A stretch of DNA of 64,000 nucleotides from Diaporthe sp. PMI_573 (taxonomy: Eukaryota > Ascomycota > Sordariomycetes > Diaporthales > Diaporthaceae): contig JAJTUP010000012.1 in assembly GCA_021399435.1 (NCBI GenBank), positions 1,116,001 to 1,180,000 on the forward strand. Direction: 5' to 3'. The notes below the pieces were generated by a model. It did not search any database. It had not been told where the DNA came from and saw only the letters and a list, made by a program, of their open reading frames with translations. Below are positions 25,607 to 36,735 of the stretch, one piece after another. Within the stretch, counting starts at the first letter, position 1; every line of letters begins with the position of its first letter. The position numbers and the translations under genes were made by a program.

Positions 25607-27138
25607 GTTTCCTGCGGTCGTGAACTAATCCGTGGATGGTTCAAAACCTGGTGCAGAATGCGCCGTGGTGAAGTTGGGTGGTTGTGGGAAGGCTGGCGCA
25701 ACTTGGAGAAGTCGGCTGAAATCGAAAATGCAATGCTCGATACGCGCAGCTGGTCGATACGGCGTTTCTGGCTGCTCTTAAAACGGACATGGGATTAGCG
25801 GCTGGGGCCTGCCTGGCCTCGAGGCTGAAGGCTGCAAGGCGAACAAACGAGCCTCTGCAAGATAACTGATACGGTGCGTATATTTCTCATCTACAAAGGG
25901 TAATATACTATCTCACAGGAAGCCTCCTGTCGATGTCAATTCTGCCACCGTACACTCCCATCGACGGTCAATCTCAGACCGTCCCCCCTTATGGTCCGTG
26001 CCAGATCCTCTCCACGTTTTGGGACCTGACGGCCGGAGGGCGGCGGACGGCGGCTTATCAGTACGTCACACGCACTTGGGTGTGGGGTCTCTGAAAGGGC
26101 GTCTTTGAGTTGCTGTGATAGCAAGGACGCTTGCCCGCAGAACTTACCGGGGCAGAGGGCACTTATTTCCTTTGTTGTTGAGTGTGACCTCAGATGCTCA
26201 TACCTCAACGTCCACCCAAACTTGGGTTATTATGCTTCACTATTTCCCAGGGGTTGTCTTGGGAATCTGGCAGGTGCTGTGCTCTGCTGTAGGCCACTGT
26301 ATGTAAGAAAGGCAGGAAGCCTGTCACATTCCACTCGTCAAATATACACAGTATGTTCTCAATACCTACCTAGGTACCCAGCCCGTCTACCCCTGCGTCA
26401 AAACGGTCCGGAGCTTCAGGCCCAGCACAGGAGCAGGAGCAGCAGCAGCAGCTACACTAGATGCAACCAGGTGGATCTCCCGCCAAGCGGGTCAGTCAGT
26501 GCCCCACCGGGGCCCCGTGCCCGGCAACTCTAAGGTAGGTCTAACAGCTCAGCTCAGAGTGTCAACCGGCCGGTGCCTCTTTCAGAAGCTCGATCTTGCT
26601 GTAGCATCCTTGGCCGTGCGTCCAGAACTAGGCATGCTTATGCTTGCATTCCCGTGCCTCCTCCGCTTGCCCAGGTGATAACGATCTGATTCCAGCCGGC
26701 AGCTGTCGGTTCGCTCGGCTGGCGACGTGGCTGGAGCAACGTTTTGTATTAGGTATAATAGCATAGCTCCTTGCTCCTCTTCAACAATGCTTCTTCTGCC
26801 TTGGCCCCCCTCTCTCCCTCTCTTTCTCCTTCCCTCTTCTCTTCGCCCCTACCGTTCGTCCTCGGTGTCCAATCGTCCATCCTAGCAGACCGTGATAGAC
26901 AGGCCAAGCTCAAAGGCTTTGGGAATCAGCTCTGGCTTGGATTTGGGACCCTCGTGAACAGTTCTAGAGCCTAAGTTCTAGAGCCCACAGAGATTCCCCC
27001 GCTCACAGGATCCGTGAATGTTGAGTTGTTGAGAAACACTATTGTCAACTGTTCCAGTGAGCCCCGATCAGCAAAGAGCCGTCAACATAGACACCACAGG
27101 AATTGTGTAGGCTGCCGTAACCTCATTCCTCTGCTCCA
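25607..27138. other. Divergent promoter region, ELF1 / URC1
   Basis: 1.5 kb without a supportable gene. It contains an exact TACCTAGGTA palindrome at 26367-26376, a CAG-rich run near 26430-26452, and a long C/T tract at about 26789-26850, some 290 bp upstream of URC1, that may belong to its promoter or leader. Confidence 0.55.
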
Positions 27139-30100
27139 ATGGCTTCCAACGGTGTAGCTTCCGGCGCCAGCCTGGAAGATGTGATTAGCCAGTTGAGGAC
27201 GATCCAGCAGAAGCAGGATGAGCTCCTCTCCGTCGTGGACTCCATGTCTCGTGGCAGCGGTCAATCTTCCGCACTCCCCGGCCTGCGACCCTCTCCCGCC
27301 TCCTTATTGCAGCAACAGAACGAACATGAGATCGAGGAGGCGGCAGCGTCGTCAGCCGCCGCCCTGGCCGCCAATTCTACAGCAACGCCTCCTCTGCGAC
27401 CCACTGATGCTTCCGATTCCCCGATTGGTAGCTCGTCGCCGACTCAGTCCTCCGGCTTCTCTTCCCGCATCATCTTGACGTGAGTCGCGCTGTTCGAGCT
27501 CCTGCACGAGGATACGCGGGTCTGACTCCTCACAGGACCTACCCCAAACAGACTGGCATCAAGCCAATCCCTCTGAATTGGGGCGCTGCCGAGCCTACAG
27601 AACGGGGCCCGGTCGTGGTCTCTCGCTACTCCAGTACTATCAGGAAGCGGAATGGTATGCCAAGCACTTTACTTCATCGAGTTATAATATACTGACTTTG
27701 GACAGCTATCGGCGGTCAGTCCAGCCCACATGGCCGAATCTGTGATTCACGCTGACCCGCAGGCTCTGTTCAGCCCATGGAGGCTCTTATTCTATCTACT
27801 ATGCCCTGGCCCTCGCCAGCAAGGAGCTCAAGGCCGATCACCGGTACGTCGCCCTCGAGAACTTGGTGTTCTCACCTCAAGCGTAGCTAAGGATCCCCGT
27901 GCACAGGCCTGACTTCACCAACACGGAGCCCGTAGCCTCGATAGGGCCTTTCCCACAGTGGGGCGACAAGAAGAAGATTGTGGCGATGGACCCCTGGGGC
28001 CATGTTGCCCCGTGGCTGTTCAAGGACATGGTCCAAGGGGAGGACGGTACGTCAGGCCTGCTCCATTCTCGCAGGGGATATTCTGACGTGGCGCAGTTGA
28101 TATCCGGCCGAGCATCGCCATCACAAAGGCACATATGAAGGTAGACAGACCCGTGAGATTTGTGGCTGGCGAAGACTCGTGCTGATCAAGTATTAGCTTC
28201 CCGAGCTGGAGGACAGCGTGCGCAAAGGAAGACTGTGGGTGCCTCCTCCATTGTTGCTGCGAGGGCGACACAGTCCAACCCTCCCGCAGGTCCATACCAG
28301 CACAGCTAATTCACTGACGATTGGCTCAATAGTGTGCCGGATGGCAAGATCTGCAAGAATGCTGCAGGCGAGCTCGCTGTGACGAAGTTCGCAGTTGAAC
28401 CAGTGTGGTACCTGCCAGGAGTCGCCGAGAGATTTGGCATTGGTGGGTTTCCTGGCGAGGGCACTCGGCTTTTTGTGTCGTGGTTGTGCTGATAAGACGT
28501 AGATGAGGGGACTCTCCGAAGGTCTCTCTTTGAGTACACCGGTGGCAGCTATCCTGAGGTAATACGCTTCCCACGTCGACACTGGGGAACCACGGTCGAG
28601 CTGTTCTGACAGATACCAGCTGATAACTCGTGGAGACATCAAAGTCTTCCTGCCTCCCATCGGTATGTACTTCCTGTTTCAGCTTTGGGATAGCACCGCG
28701 AGTATCTAACAGTCTTCAGGCGGCATGACTGTTTACTGCTTCGGCGATCCCGCCAACATGTCCGATCCCAGCAAGAAGCTCGCGCTTCGGATCCACGACG
28801 AGGTAAGACATCGCAAGACCGACAATGCGCGCGTGCCGAGATAACTAACGAGACATAGTGTAACGGGAGTGATGTCTTCGGCTCTGACATTTGTACCTGC
28901 CGGCCGTACCGTAAGTTTCTCCGGACATGATCGAGACATTTTCGGGGAGAAGAGGCGATAAGTGCCATTTATGATCACAAGCGCCTCACGACTGCCCTTC
29001 GCGCCACACTCTACGCATGCCCCAGGGACTAACTCTCCTCTGCTTATAGTGATTTTTGGAATCGAGGAGGCCGTCAAGGAAGCCCAGAACGGAGGCAGCG
29101 GCGTTGTCATCTACTTCCGGAAAGAGGGCAGAGCTCTCGGTGAAGTCACCAAGGTACGTGCAATGACCCCACCACAGCTTCGTGTGACTAGCTAACATGG
29201 TTGCAGTATCGTAAGTGTTACCGTTGCTCCGAGATCTTCCCGGCCAGGCTATTGGCGTGTCTGCGGGAGGGCGCCACGACCGCTGAGGAAGCACCGGGAG
29301 GAGTTACCAAGCTGTTCCAGACCCGGCCTCGTGACTGACAATCGGCACAGTCGTGTACAACGCCCGGAAGCGTGGAGAGGACCGGGCGTCCGACTACTTC
29401 AAGCGGACAGAGAATGTCGCAGGCGTGAAGGACATGCGCTTCCAGGCTCTAATGCCGGACATCTTGCACTGGCTCGGTATCACCAAGATCGACAGGATGC
29501 TAAGCATGAGCAAGTACGTACAACCTGTGCCGACGTTGCACAGCGCGGACCCGGCGCTGTGTCCCCCCCCCCCACCAACCCACGATCCCATCACTTGACG
29601 GCCGGATTCGATCAGTAATGACTAACGTGAGCCGCGAACTGCAGCATGAAACACGACGCCATTGTCGGCCAAGGGTAAGCGATGGTCGGGCAGCATGAGT
29701 CTGGGTCGCACGCGCGGCTTGGATGGAGGTGTGCGTGTTCCCAGCGAGTCGGTCTTACTAACGTGTGCCACCCTGTTTCCCCCAATCTAGGATCCCGATC
29801 CACGAGCGTGTCGAGCTGCCTGAGTCTTGGATACCTGCGGACTCGCGGGTCGAGATTGACGCGAAGATCACGGCCGGTAAGCAAAGAGACAGGCAAACGG
29901 ACACCCAGACAGAGGGTGTTTAGTCATCACCCTCCAGACGACTGCAAGCTGACAAGGATTGTGTGCCTGCAGGTTATTTCACCACCGGGCACAGGATGAC
30001 GGCCGACGAGCTCAAGGCTGTCCAGGGCAGGCTGTGGGAAGAGTAAGTCCCCTCCAAAACATCCCCCCAACTCCCAAGAGCAAAAGGTGGCCTGGTCCCA

Positions 30101-30168
30101 AGGCTGGGCTGGCAGCAGTCATCTTGGGCTGACATGAGCGTTTCTTGTCCTGCAGTGTCGACCACTAA
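27139..30168 (+). CDS. URC1: URC1, GTP cyclohydrolase II-like uracil catabolism protein
   Basis: Homologue of URC1, required for growth on uracil as nitrogen source in L. kluyveri and found in bacterial uracil-degradation clusters; its exact reaction is not settled. Nineteen exons (524 aa): 27139-27479, 27536-27654, 27706-27714, 27774-27843, 27907-28046, 28097-28140, 28197-28234, 28333-28442, 28503-28558, 28620-28662, 28720-28802, 28859-28910, 29050-29153, 29207-29210, 29351-29513, 29645-29674, 29791-29876, 29973-30042, 30156-30168. The GCHII-type zinc site is intact: C-x10-C-x-C in CNGSDVFGSDICTCRPY. The GTP-site strand reads YFRKEGRALGEVTK where riboflavin enzymes have RQEGRGIG. The N-terminal 115 residues are a Ser/Ala/Gln-rich fungal extension with a short coiled coil. 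Exons of 9 and 4 nt are inferred because only they rebuild NAIGAHGGSYSIYYA and VTKYLVYNARKR. Confidence 0.9.
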
Positions 30169-31900
30169 ATCCGTGGGGCCGAGTGTGCCGGCCGAGATCC
30201 AACGTTGTATCTGGGGGGGGTGGTAACGCCGGAACCAGCCGTGTGTAAACAAGCAACTTGGGTAATGTGTACATGAGCCTGGGTAGGTGACTCGGATGAT
30301 ACAGGGGGTAGGTAGATGGCAGGTAGCGCAAGGAGCTTAGACTGGAAATACAATGAGTGCTTCACTGCAATGGCACTTGTCAACTGTCATGTTGTCCACG
30401 GCCGATGTCTCTTTCTGGTCGGGTTTGCCTTCCACTACGCCGGCTTCAGTCGGTGCAGCAGTCGTCACAAGGAAAGAAACAGGGTTGCAGAGTATCTGCC
30501 GGGTACTGCAAGCGTCATGCACAATATACTACTAATGCCCTTGTCGTTGGGCTGACGCTCGATCGACAACGCCAACGAAGTGGGCAGTAGTCTCACAGTA
30601 GTCAAAATATTACACCAGCTCACCATCGATGTCAGGAGCTCCTCGCCAAGGGACGGTGGGCAGATGACGGGTGACATAGGGGAGCTTCCCCCGGGCTTGT
30701 CAACCTTGCAAACCTTGCGTCCGTCCCGCCGGCCGGCCACACGAGAAGACAAGTCCAGTCTTTTTTTTCGTATGGGATGGATGGATACTGTGTATGTCTG
30801 CAGCAGCAAGTAGCAAGCACACGAAGCCTAAATAGAGTACGGGGCACAGATGCGTGCAGGCGTCTCTGACAACACTCTTGGTCGCACAAAGTCTTACGGC
30901 TGTGGCTCCGAATGATGGAACTGTGCGACGCGAGACGGCCGATCAGTCATCTCAGCACAATCCTGAGAATAGCCGGTTCGTTACCTTTATTGGGAGGAAA
31001 CTGTGCGAGTGTGTCTGCTGGTTTCGTCCGAAGCGAATCAGCCCAAATCGCGAATCCATGCAGTGCCGTCGGAACATCGAGCGGGCGACACGTGGTAATG
31101 GTAAGGGGAGCCCAACAGCCCCCTTGCACGCGTACCCACTGACGGCGGCGGGGAAAGGGTGCATGGGCGGAGAGAAGCCCACGAGACAGTGAGGGACCGC
31201 GAAATCTCTGTTTTTCCCGAGTGGGAAGGATTAGATATCCTCATGACTGATAGGGTGAATGGCGCCCGTGCCCGTGCCTGTTCTGGCAGCCAGATGGGAC
31301 CCAATAGAGCGGGACCCGCGCCTGTATGCCTCGATTGGTCGTGTGCAGGCACTCTGGCACTTTATGCATGGGTGGAGCGTCGCAGGCGATAAGTATGGGA
31401 GGCCCTGGGCAGCGAGGTTTGACCGGCTGCAGGACTGAGCTGACATGAAGCGTTCGATTCGAGGAGGCCGGTGGGATGGGGCTTCAGGCCGGGCCAGTGA
31501 GCTGGAGAGACGAGCTTGTGTGGTGTGCGTGGGTGTGTGTGGCTCTTCGGCGAACTCGGCATGGGGTTAAGGAGAGTGAGGCAGGCCGACGATGGGCTCG
31601 GGTTTGGTTCCCGGAGTCCTAATGGCGCGGAATAACCCATCATCCACCCGTCATGAACGAGGCCTGACAGGCACGGGAGTGTCTCGTGCTCCCGAGCTGG
31701 CTCTACGGAGGAGACCCCGACTCTCAGCGGTCACTGACTCCTCCAACCGGACCAACGGCCGATCAAGCGGGCGGGCTTGAAGCGCGTGCAGGAAGAAAGC
31801 TGTTGGTTGCTGCAGGAATAACACCCCAACAACGAGGAGCAGCAGGTCTGGGCCTTTGTCCGGGGCCGTGGAGGACGAGTGAGGCGTTGCGATCTGGAGC

Positions 31901-32112
31901 CTGGCAAGCCTGGCAAGCCTGGCAGCTTGGCCACCTCTGCCCATCCTGTTTGCCGATCGATCCTGCTCTTGGTGTTACGACTGACGGTCCAGAGTCCAGA
32001 GTCCAGAGTCCAGAATGCAGACCTGTTGGCCGGGCCACAGGCCACAGGCCACGAAGAGGCCACAGTCAAGCAAGCATGCAGGCAGGCAAGCAGGCAGGCA
32101 AGCAGGCAGGCG
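31901..32112. repeat. Cluster of short tandem repeats (9-, 7- and 4-bp units)
   Basis: In order: CTGGCAAGC about 2.8 copies at 31901-31925; GTCCAGA four exact copies at 31987-32014; GGCCACA-type repeats near 32035-32065; and GCAG/GCAA units at about 32077-32112. The units are unrelated to each other, so this is not one satellite. Confidence 0.85.
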
Positions 32113-32295
32113 GAGCAACGAAAGCATGGGGAAGACAAGGCTGCTGGCGAGCGTGGGTGACCCTTGGCGATGATGCCGCAACGCGTGCCAACCGGGTAAC
32201 CTTGGCACCATACCAAGGAGCCAGCAAACCAAGGAGGTGGTATCTGACAGCCAGTTGGCAGACGCCAGATGTGTCGCGTCAAGATTGACCACGAA

Positions 32296-32345
32296 GTGCT
32301 GTGGTGTGCTGTGGTGTGCTGTGGTGTGCTGTGGTGTGCTGTGTG
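32296..32345. repeat. 10-bp tandem repeat GTGCTGTGGT
   Basis: Four exact copies of GTGCTGTGGT at 32296-32335 followed by a degenerate fifth (GTGCTGTGTG). Non-coding. Confidence 0.9.
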
Positions 32346-32628
32346 TTGTGTCTGGACCACCTTGTTGGCCCTTGTTACACGGAGTACTAAAAACATGTAT
32401 CAGTGCCCGACCCCAATAATCCATGCCCGCCCGTGGTGCCTGGAACTAGGGCCGAGCCCAGAACTCTCCCCCCTCCCTCCCGTCCCAGCACTTTCCGACT
32501 TTCAGACACACCACCACCGTCCGCGGCACCACCACCAGCGGCCCGCAAGCCTCGTACCTGTTGAAGCTATTACCCAAGCTTGGGTAGGTGAGGAGACGCT
32601 TATGCCCCAAGAGGAGGTGCACCGTGTT

Positions 32629-32665
32629 TGTGTGTGTGCGCGCGTGTGTGTGTGTGTGTGTGGTA
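32629..32665. repeat. GT-rich microsatellite
   Basis: Alternating GT with a GCGCGC core and about nine uninterrupted GT units at the right side. Such purine-pyrimidine alternation can adopt Z-DNA; nothing shows that it does so here. Confidence 0.85.
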
Positions 32666-33748
32666 GTACGCGACAGGTGGCAAAGCTTCAAAGCTTCGTG
32701 GTGCTACTGGACGGGCCAGACCTGCTGCCAAAGGCCGAGAAATGCCGCGATGTTTTTCTCGCCTTCTCTCTTGTTTTTTGTGCTCGTTTCTCGCCTTCTC
32801 GCTGCTTCTCTGAGCACTCCATTCCGTAATTGGCGGGACGGACTTGACTAAGGTACGCAGTACTGTGTAGTGAGATGCCCCATGGTTTGTTTTTTCTTTG
32901 TCTCTCTCTGTTTTCTCCCCCTCACTGTGTGGCATGTACGTCTTGGAGCAGTATTACCCCTGCGTCCGAGGGGGAGGGAGAGAGGGGTTGTAGGCAGGCA
33001 GGTGGGAAAGGCCGCGTCGAGACCGTGTGGTCCCCTCGCTCCCTCGACGGGGTCGACGGGCAGAACGGGTCGGAATGCACAGCCAGGTGGGTGGTTCAGG
33101 GTGTGTTGCGGGCCACGGTCTGGGGTACGTACTGCACGACGCATTGCACATGCTGCACAAGTACCTACCCCGTACAGTATCACACCACAGTACGCAGACG
33201 TGGAGGTTCTATTTATTATCCACCCACTCTACCGGCCAGCCGTGCTCCTCGGACTGTGGGCTCAGGCTTGTGTGCCGCGGCCAGCATTTCAGCCCAAGTG
33301 GGCTGGTGGGCAGCGGCAATGACAAAGACAAAGGGAGGGAGGCGGGAGCGAGGTGCTCGGTTCGGTACTGTGCTGTACTGTACCACGGACTGTCCTTCTG
33401 CTCACTCTGCAGTTGCAAGTGTGGTTTACGAACATGGAAAGTCTGCGAAATACATAACACCCACACACACACACACGCACACCCAGCACCCACACCCTCT
33501 CGCTCACACCTTCGTTTGTGATGACCGTTTCATTGCTGTGATCCAATGGTCCTTTTGGTGCTATATTTTCCCTGAACTCTGTTCACTAACAGGAATTGAA
33601 ATAACCTCCCTGCCCCCGTCTCCCACCACAACCACAAACACACCCCCTCTCTCTCACACCTCAACTCCAACGCCTCTATCTTATACACATACAATCCTCC
33701 CGGCAACTTGCAGCCTCACCCAACAAGCAAGTCTTCATATCAAACCCA

Positions 33749-34316
33749 ATGCTCGACAACATCAACAACCTCGCCATCTACATTCCCAGTTTCTTTCACT
33801 ACGTGTCAGATTCGGACGACGATATGGCCTCACCCACAGAATCTCGCCGGGGCAATGTCCAGAGGAGGGACTCTTCCAGATCAAGCAGCCGCCGCCCAAG
33901 GCTCCTCCGCTCCAGTGCAACTGAGCCCTCCATCACGCCGTCCACTGCCAGCCGCAACGCATTGGCAACCCCTGGCACCAGCCGGCGGGCAACCGACCTG
34001 CTGAACCAGGTCGCCGTCTCCGGCTCACCACCAAATTCATCATCGCCTCTCTCCCAGAGCCCGACCATGTACGACAGCCCGGCCAGGATTGCAAGGGACC
34101 ATGTTGACCTCGATGGATTCCGCCCCCACTTAGGTATGTCATCTTCCCACCCGCGTTCCTGCGGTTTCAACGTCATTCATGCTGACTGTGGGGGGTTTCA
34201 CAGCAGACTCTGGACGCTATTTCAGTTTCCCAAGTTTCGACACCTGGCAGCCCGACCACCCAGAGGAGGAGCGGGAGCCTCAGATGCAGATGCAGATGCA
34301 GATGCAATCGCCCTGA
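33749..34316 (+). CDS. Small unknown protein, two exons
   Basis: Not recognised. Exons 33749-34133 and 34204-34316 give 165 aa. Support for a real gene: a C/A-rich leader, a good start context (CAAACCCA-ATG), a GTATGT donor and a pyrimidine-rich acceptor, and continuous protein across the splice (DLDGFRPHL-ADSGRYFSFPSFDTW). The protein starts MLDNINNLAIYIPSFFHYVS, then an acidic DSDDD, an Arg/Ser-rich stretch (RRDSSRSSSRRPR), a Ser/Pro/Thr-rich disordered middle, an aromatic C-terminal motif (YFSFPSFDTWQPDHPEEE) and four Met-Gln pairs. The acceptor is CAGCAG, so two proteins differing by one residue may be made (exon 2 from 34204 or 34207). A second Met (33824) is an alternative start. Confidence 0.6.
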
Positions 34317-36735
34317 CTTCATCAAGGGCTGCCACCGTCTTGGATTTCTAGGATGGAACGGCAATTGCAATTACGAGGATTTTGGATTCAAGCATGCCCG
34401 TCCTATTGAAGACGGCATAGCATTTGAACCACCCGGACTCAGCACCACCCCCTACCCCCGGTCGCCCAGCGTGTCTATCTCATATCACGTCGGGGTGTCA
34501 ACGACGAAGCAGTCGGACAACGAGCACTGCTCGCTGGGGTGTCAGGTCAGCCACAATCTGACAGGGAGAGGAGAGTCTCGGCCCCGGACAGTCGGTAGGC
34601 CAGGGGGCCGATCATTGGGCAGGGGAGAGACATGGGCTCAGGATGAGGTCATAAGGCTGGTCACTTTCCCTTCAGCGATGGCGTACATGGCGTTCAGAGC
34701 AGGATATGACGGCTTCCAGACGCTCCTCATCGGAGCCTAGACCTGACCAGGCTCGGTGTATGGAAGAAGGCAAGGAAATGCAGGCACCCAGGACTGGCCC
34801 GCTTTGTTGACCGGAAAGGACGGAGGAATTCAGGAGAGAGGACGAAAGAGACCACAGAGAATGGAGAGGCCCGCACACATTGGTAGCATTACAGCACCAT
34901 TTTCCACGATACCCAGTTGCATAGCTCCACAATCAATCGCGATCATTAAACCGACGCCGAGTACTGTGTAAACAGGAGAAAGACACCCGCTGGGAGGGAT
35001 CGCGATCCCGTGATGGAGCTCCGGCATCTCCATACAAGGTTGCTCGCCGAGCCCGTTCTTCTGGGAGAATGTGACTCTCGGAGAGAGCCTGGGCCCTCCA
35101 AGCGGCTCCTCCTGACCTCGTGCCTGACAGGATCCGGTCCAACCGCGGAACAGACCGAAGCTTCTGTGGGGCAACGGTCGCATGGCAAGCTTCCTAGTCG
35201 AAGCGAGATAGAGTGACAGGAAAGCATGCTACCCTCTCCCCCTGGCCCGGGGGGTGTGAGCGGGAGGTTTGCCAGACAGGGGTGGCCGATGATGAAGCGG
35301 TGAGCCCAGTTCCAGTTCCGCTCAGCTAGGTGAGGTCATTGCCCATAGCTTTTTCGGTGTGTGGGATTATATTTCGACCCGTCACCACCTACATGCACAG
35401 AAGGTGAAACAGACTGGCTGACAGGTTAGGCAACCTAAGCGTGAGAGTTAGCATGGTCGTGGGGGAGATAGATGAAGTGCCGCGGCAGGAATGGAACATG
35501 CGACATTGCGGATGCGGCATTATCAATCCTGCTGCCGAGACGGGCTGACGGGGTGGATCGCGCCGCTGACGGCTTTTATTTTTTTTTTTGTGAGTTTGCA
35601 TGGAGGGCTGCTTCAGAAGCTCACCAAAGCCAGCGTGTTGTTCTGCGTGGGGAAACCTGATCTGCGCCGCCTTAAGCCGACTGACCAAGTTGGGTTCCCG
35701 AGAGACTTAAGCCCGACACCCCCTATCCCCGGTGTCAATCTCTATTACCATAACTAAAGCTCAGTCTTGGCGTGCACAATTGCTCTGTTAGTATTTTTAG
35801 CCCTGTAAATACCTATAAGATGGCTTTTCCCTTAACACTTAGTTGCAGGCAGAGTATTAAATATTTGCTTTTATTGTCTTAGTGGCCCCTTTTTTTTTAT
35901 CTCTCCTTTCTCGTGTTGGAGCCTTCTTGTTTTCTCTCTGAGGGTCTAGCAGAATGCCCGCCAGTGTTTGATTTGGTGGCCTGTTTTTAGTATGTATATA
36001 TGTTTGGTAATTTAGCGTCGTCGCTAAAGGGGAGATACTTGTCTCATCTTACTAATGAACAGATGAGTTGGAAGACAAATTGTTTCAATTCTGTTGTTGC
36101 TGTTCTTGTCGTCGTTGTCATCGTCCTCTTGCCAGTCGCCCAGATCTCCCGCGCATAGAGATCGATATGTCCCCAAATTGCTGCCCCTGGTGGTGGATGC
36201 GGCTGTCTGTTTCCAGTAGATGCTGCCACAGCAACATGAGGCGAGCGACCTGGGGTCATGGTTCGGTTGGAATCCTGTTGGCCGCCTGGGCTACGTCTCA
36301 GCCTGAACGAGACCTCTCCCCGCTGGCGGGTCAGGAACCGTTGGGCATTCCTGTGCTGCTGTTATTAGAGCACCCGAGCGATTCAGTGCAAGCTTTCGGG
36401 CAGTTGGGTTGAGCTGGCGTCCCGTGGGGAGCATGTGGCTCGTTGCGATTGGCATCAAAGTCAATTGGCGGCAGGCACTCCAGTCAAGGATATTCCAGGA
36501 ACGAGGAGGGATTAAGATGCATATTCGGGATTGATACATATTCTGACAAAGCACGTTCGCCGGAAATAGGTCCCTCCTTCTTCCGAGGCGCTCGGGCCAC
36601 CAAACCCGCACCACCAAGAAAATTCGCTTTGTCGATTTGACGCCTGTCTCCGCCTAGAATTCCGAATCTCGCGATCTCCCAATTCCACCCACCTAACGAA
36701 CCATTGCCCGTCTTTGAGATCCGAACCTCGCAAAG
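34317..36735. other. Intergenic region upstream of eS1
   Basis: 2.4 kb. No coding gene, RNA gene or mobile element supported. It contains T-runs (about 35578-35589 and 35889-35898) and A/T-rich DNA from 35740 to 36060, in contrast to GC-rich flanks. The ribosomal protein promoter must lie at its right end. Confidence 0.55.

Larger units (their letters stand above)
30169..33748. other. Long gene-free region with simple repeats
   Basis: 3.6 kb between URC1 and a small unknown gene. The open frames here cross simple repeats, lack family similarity and show no credible splice partners. Five different short tandem repeats lie within 31901-32665 (see separate entries). The last 150 bases (33600-33748) are C/A/T-rich with CCACAACCACAAAC-type sequence, a typical leader for the next gene. 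A CA run lies at about 33463-33480. ACGGAGTAC near 32379 resembles sequence at 23156. Confidence 0.55.

Noticed and set aside
31440..31475. GCGTTCGATTCGAGG resembling a tRNA B box
   Set aside because: No matching A box, anticodon stem or acceptor stem could be folded around it.
30169..33748. Possible decayed transposon in the long gene-free stretch
   Set aside because: No terminal repeats, target-site duplication, or reverse transcriptase or transposase fragment was seen in any frame.
32875..33924. 349-aa plus-strand open frame
   Set aside because: It crosses CA repeats and the C/A-rich leader, reads into the next gene in the wrong frame and shows no protein-like composition.
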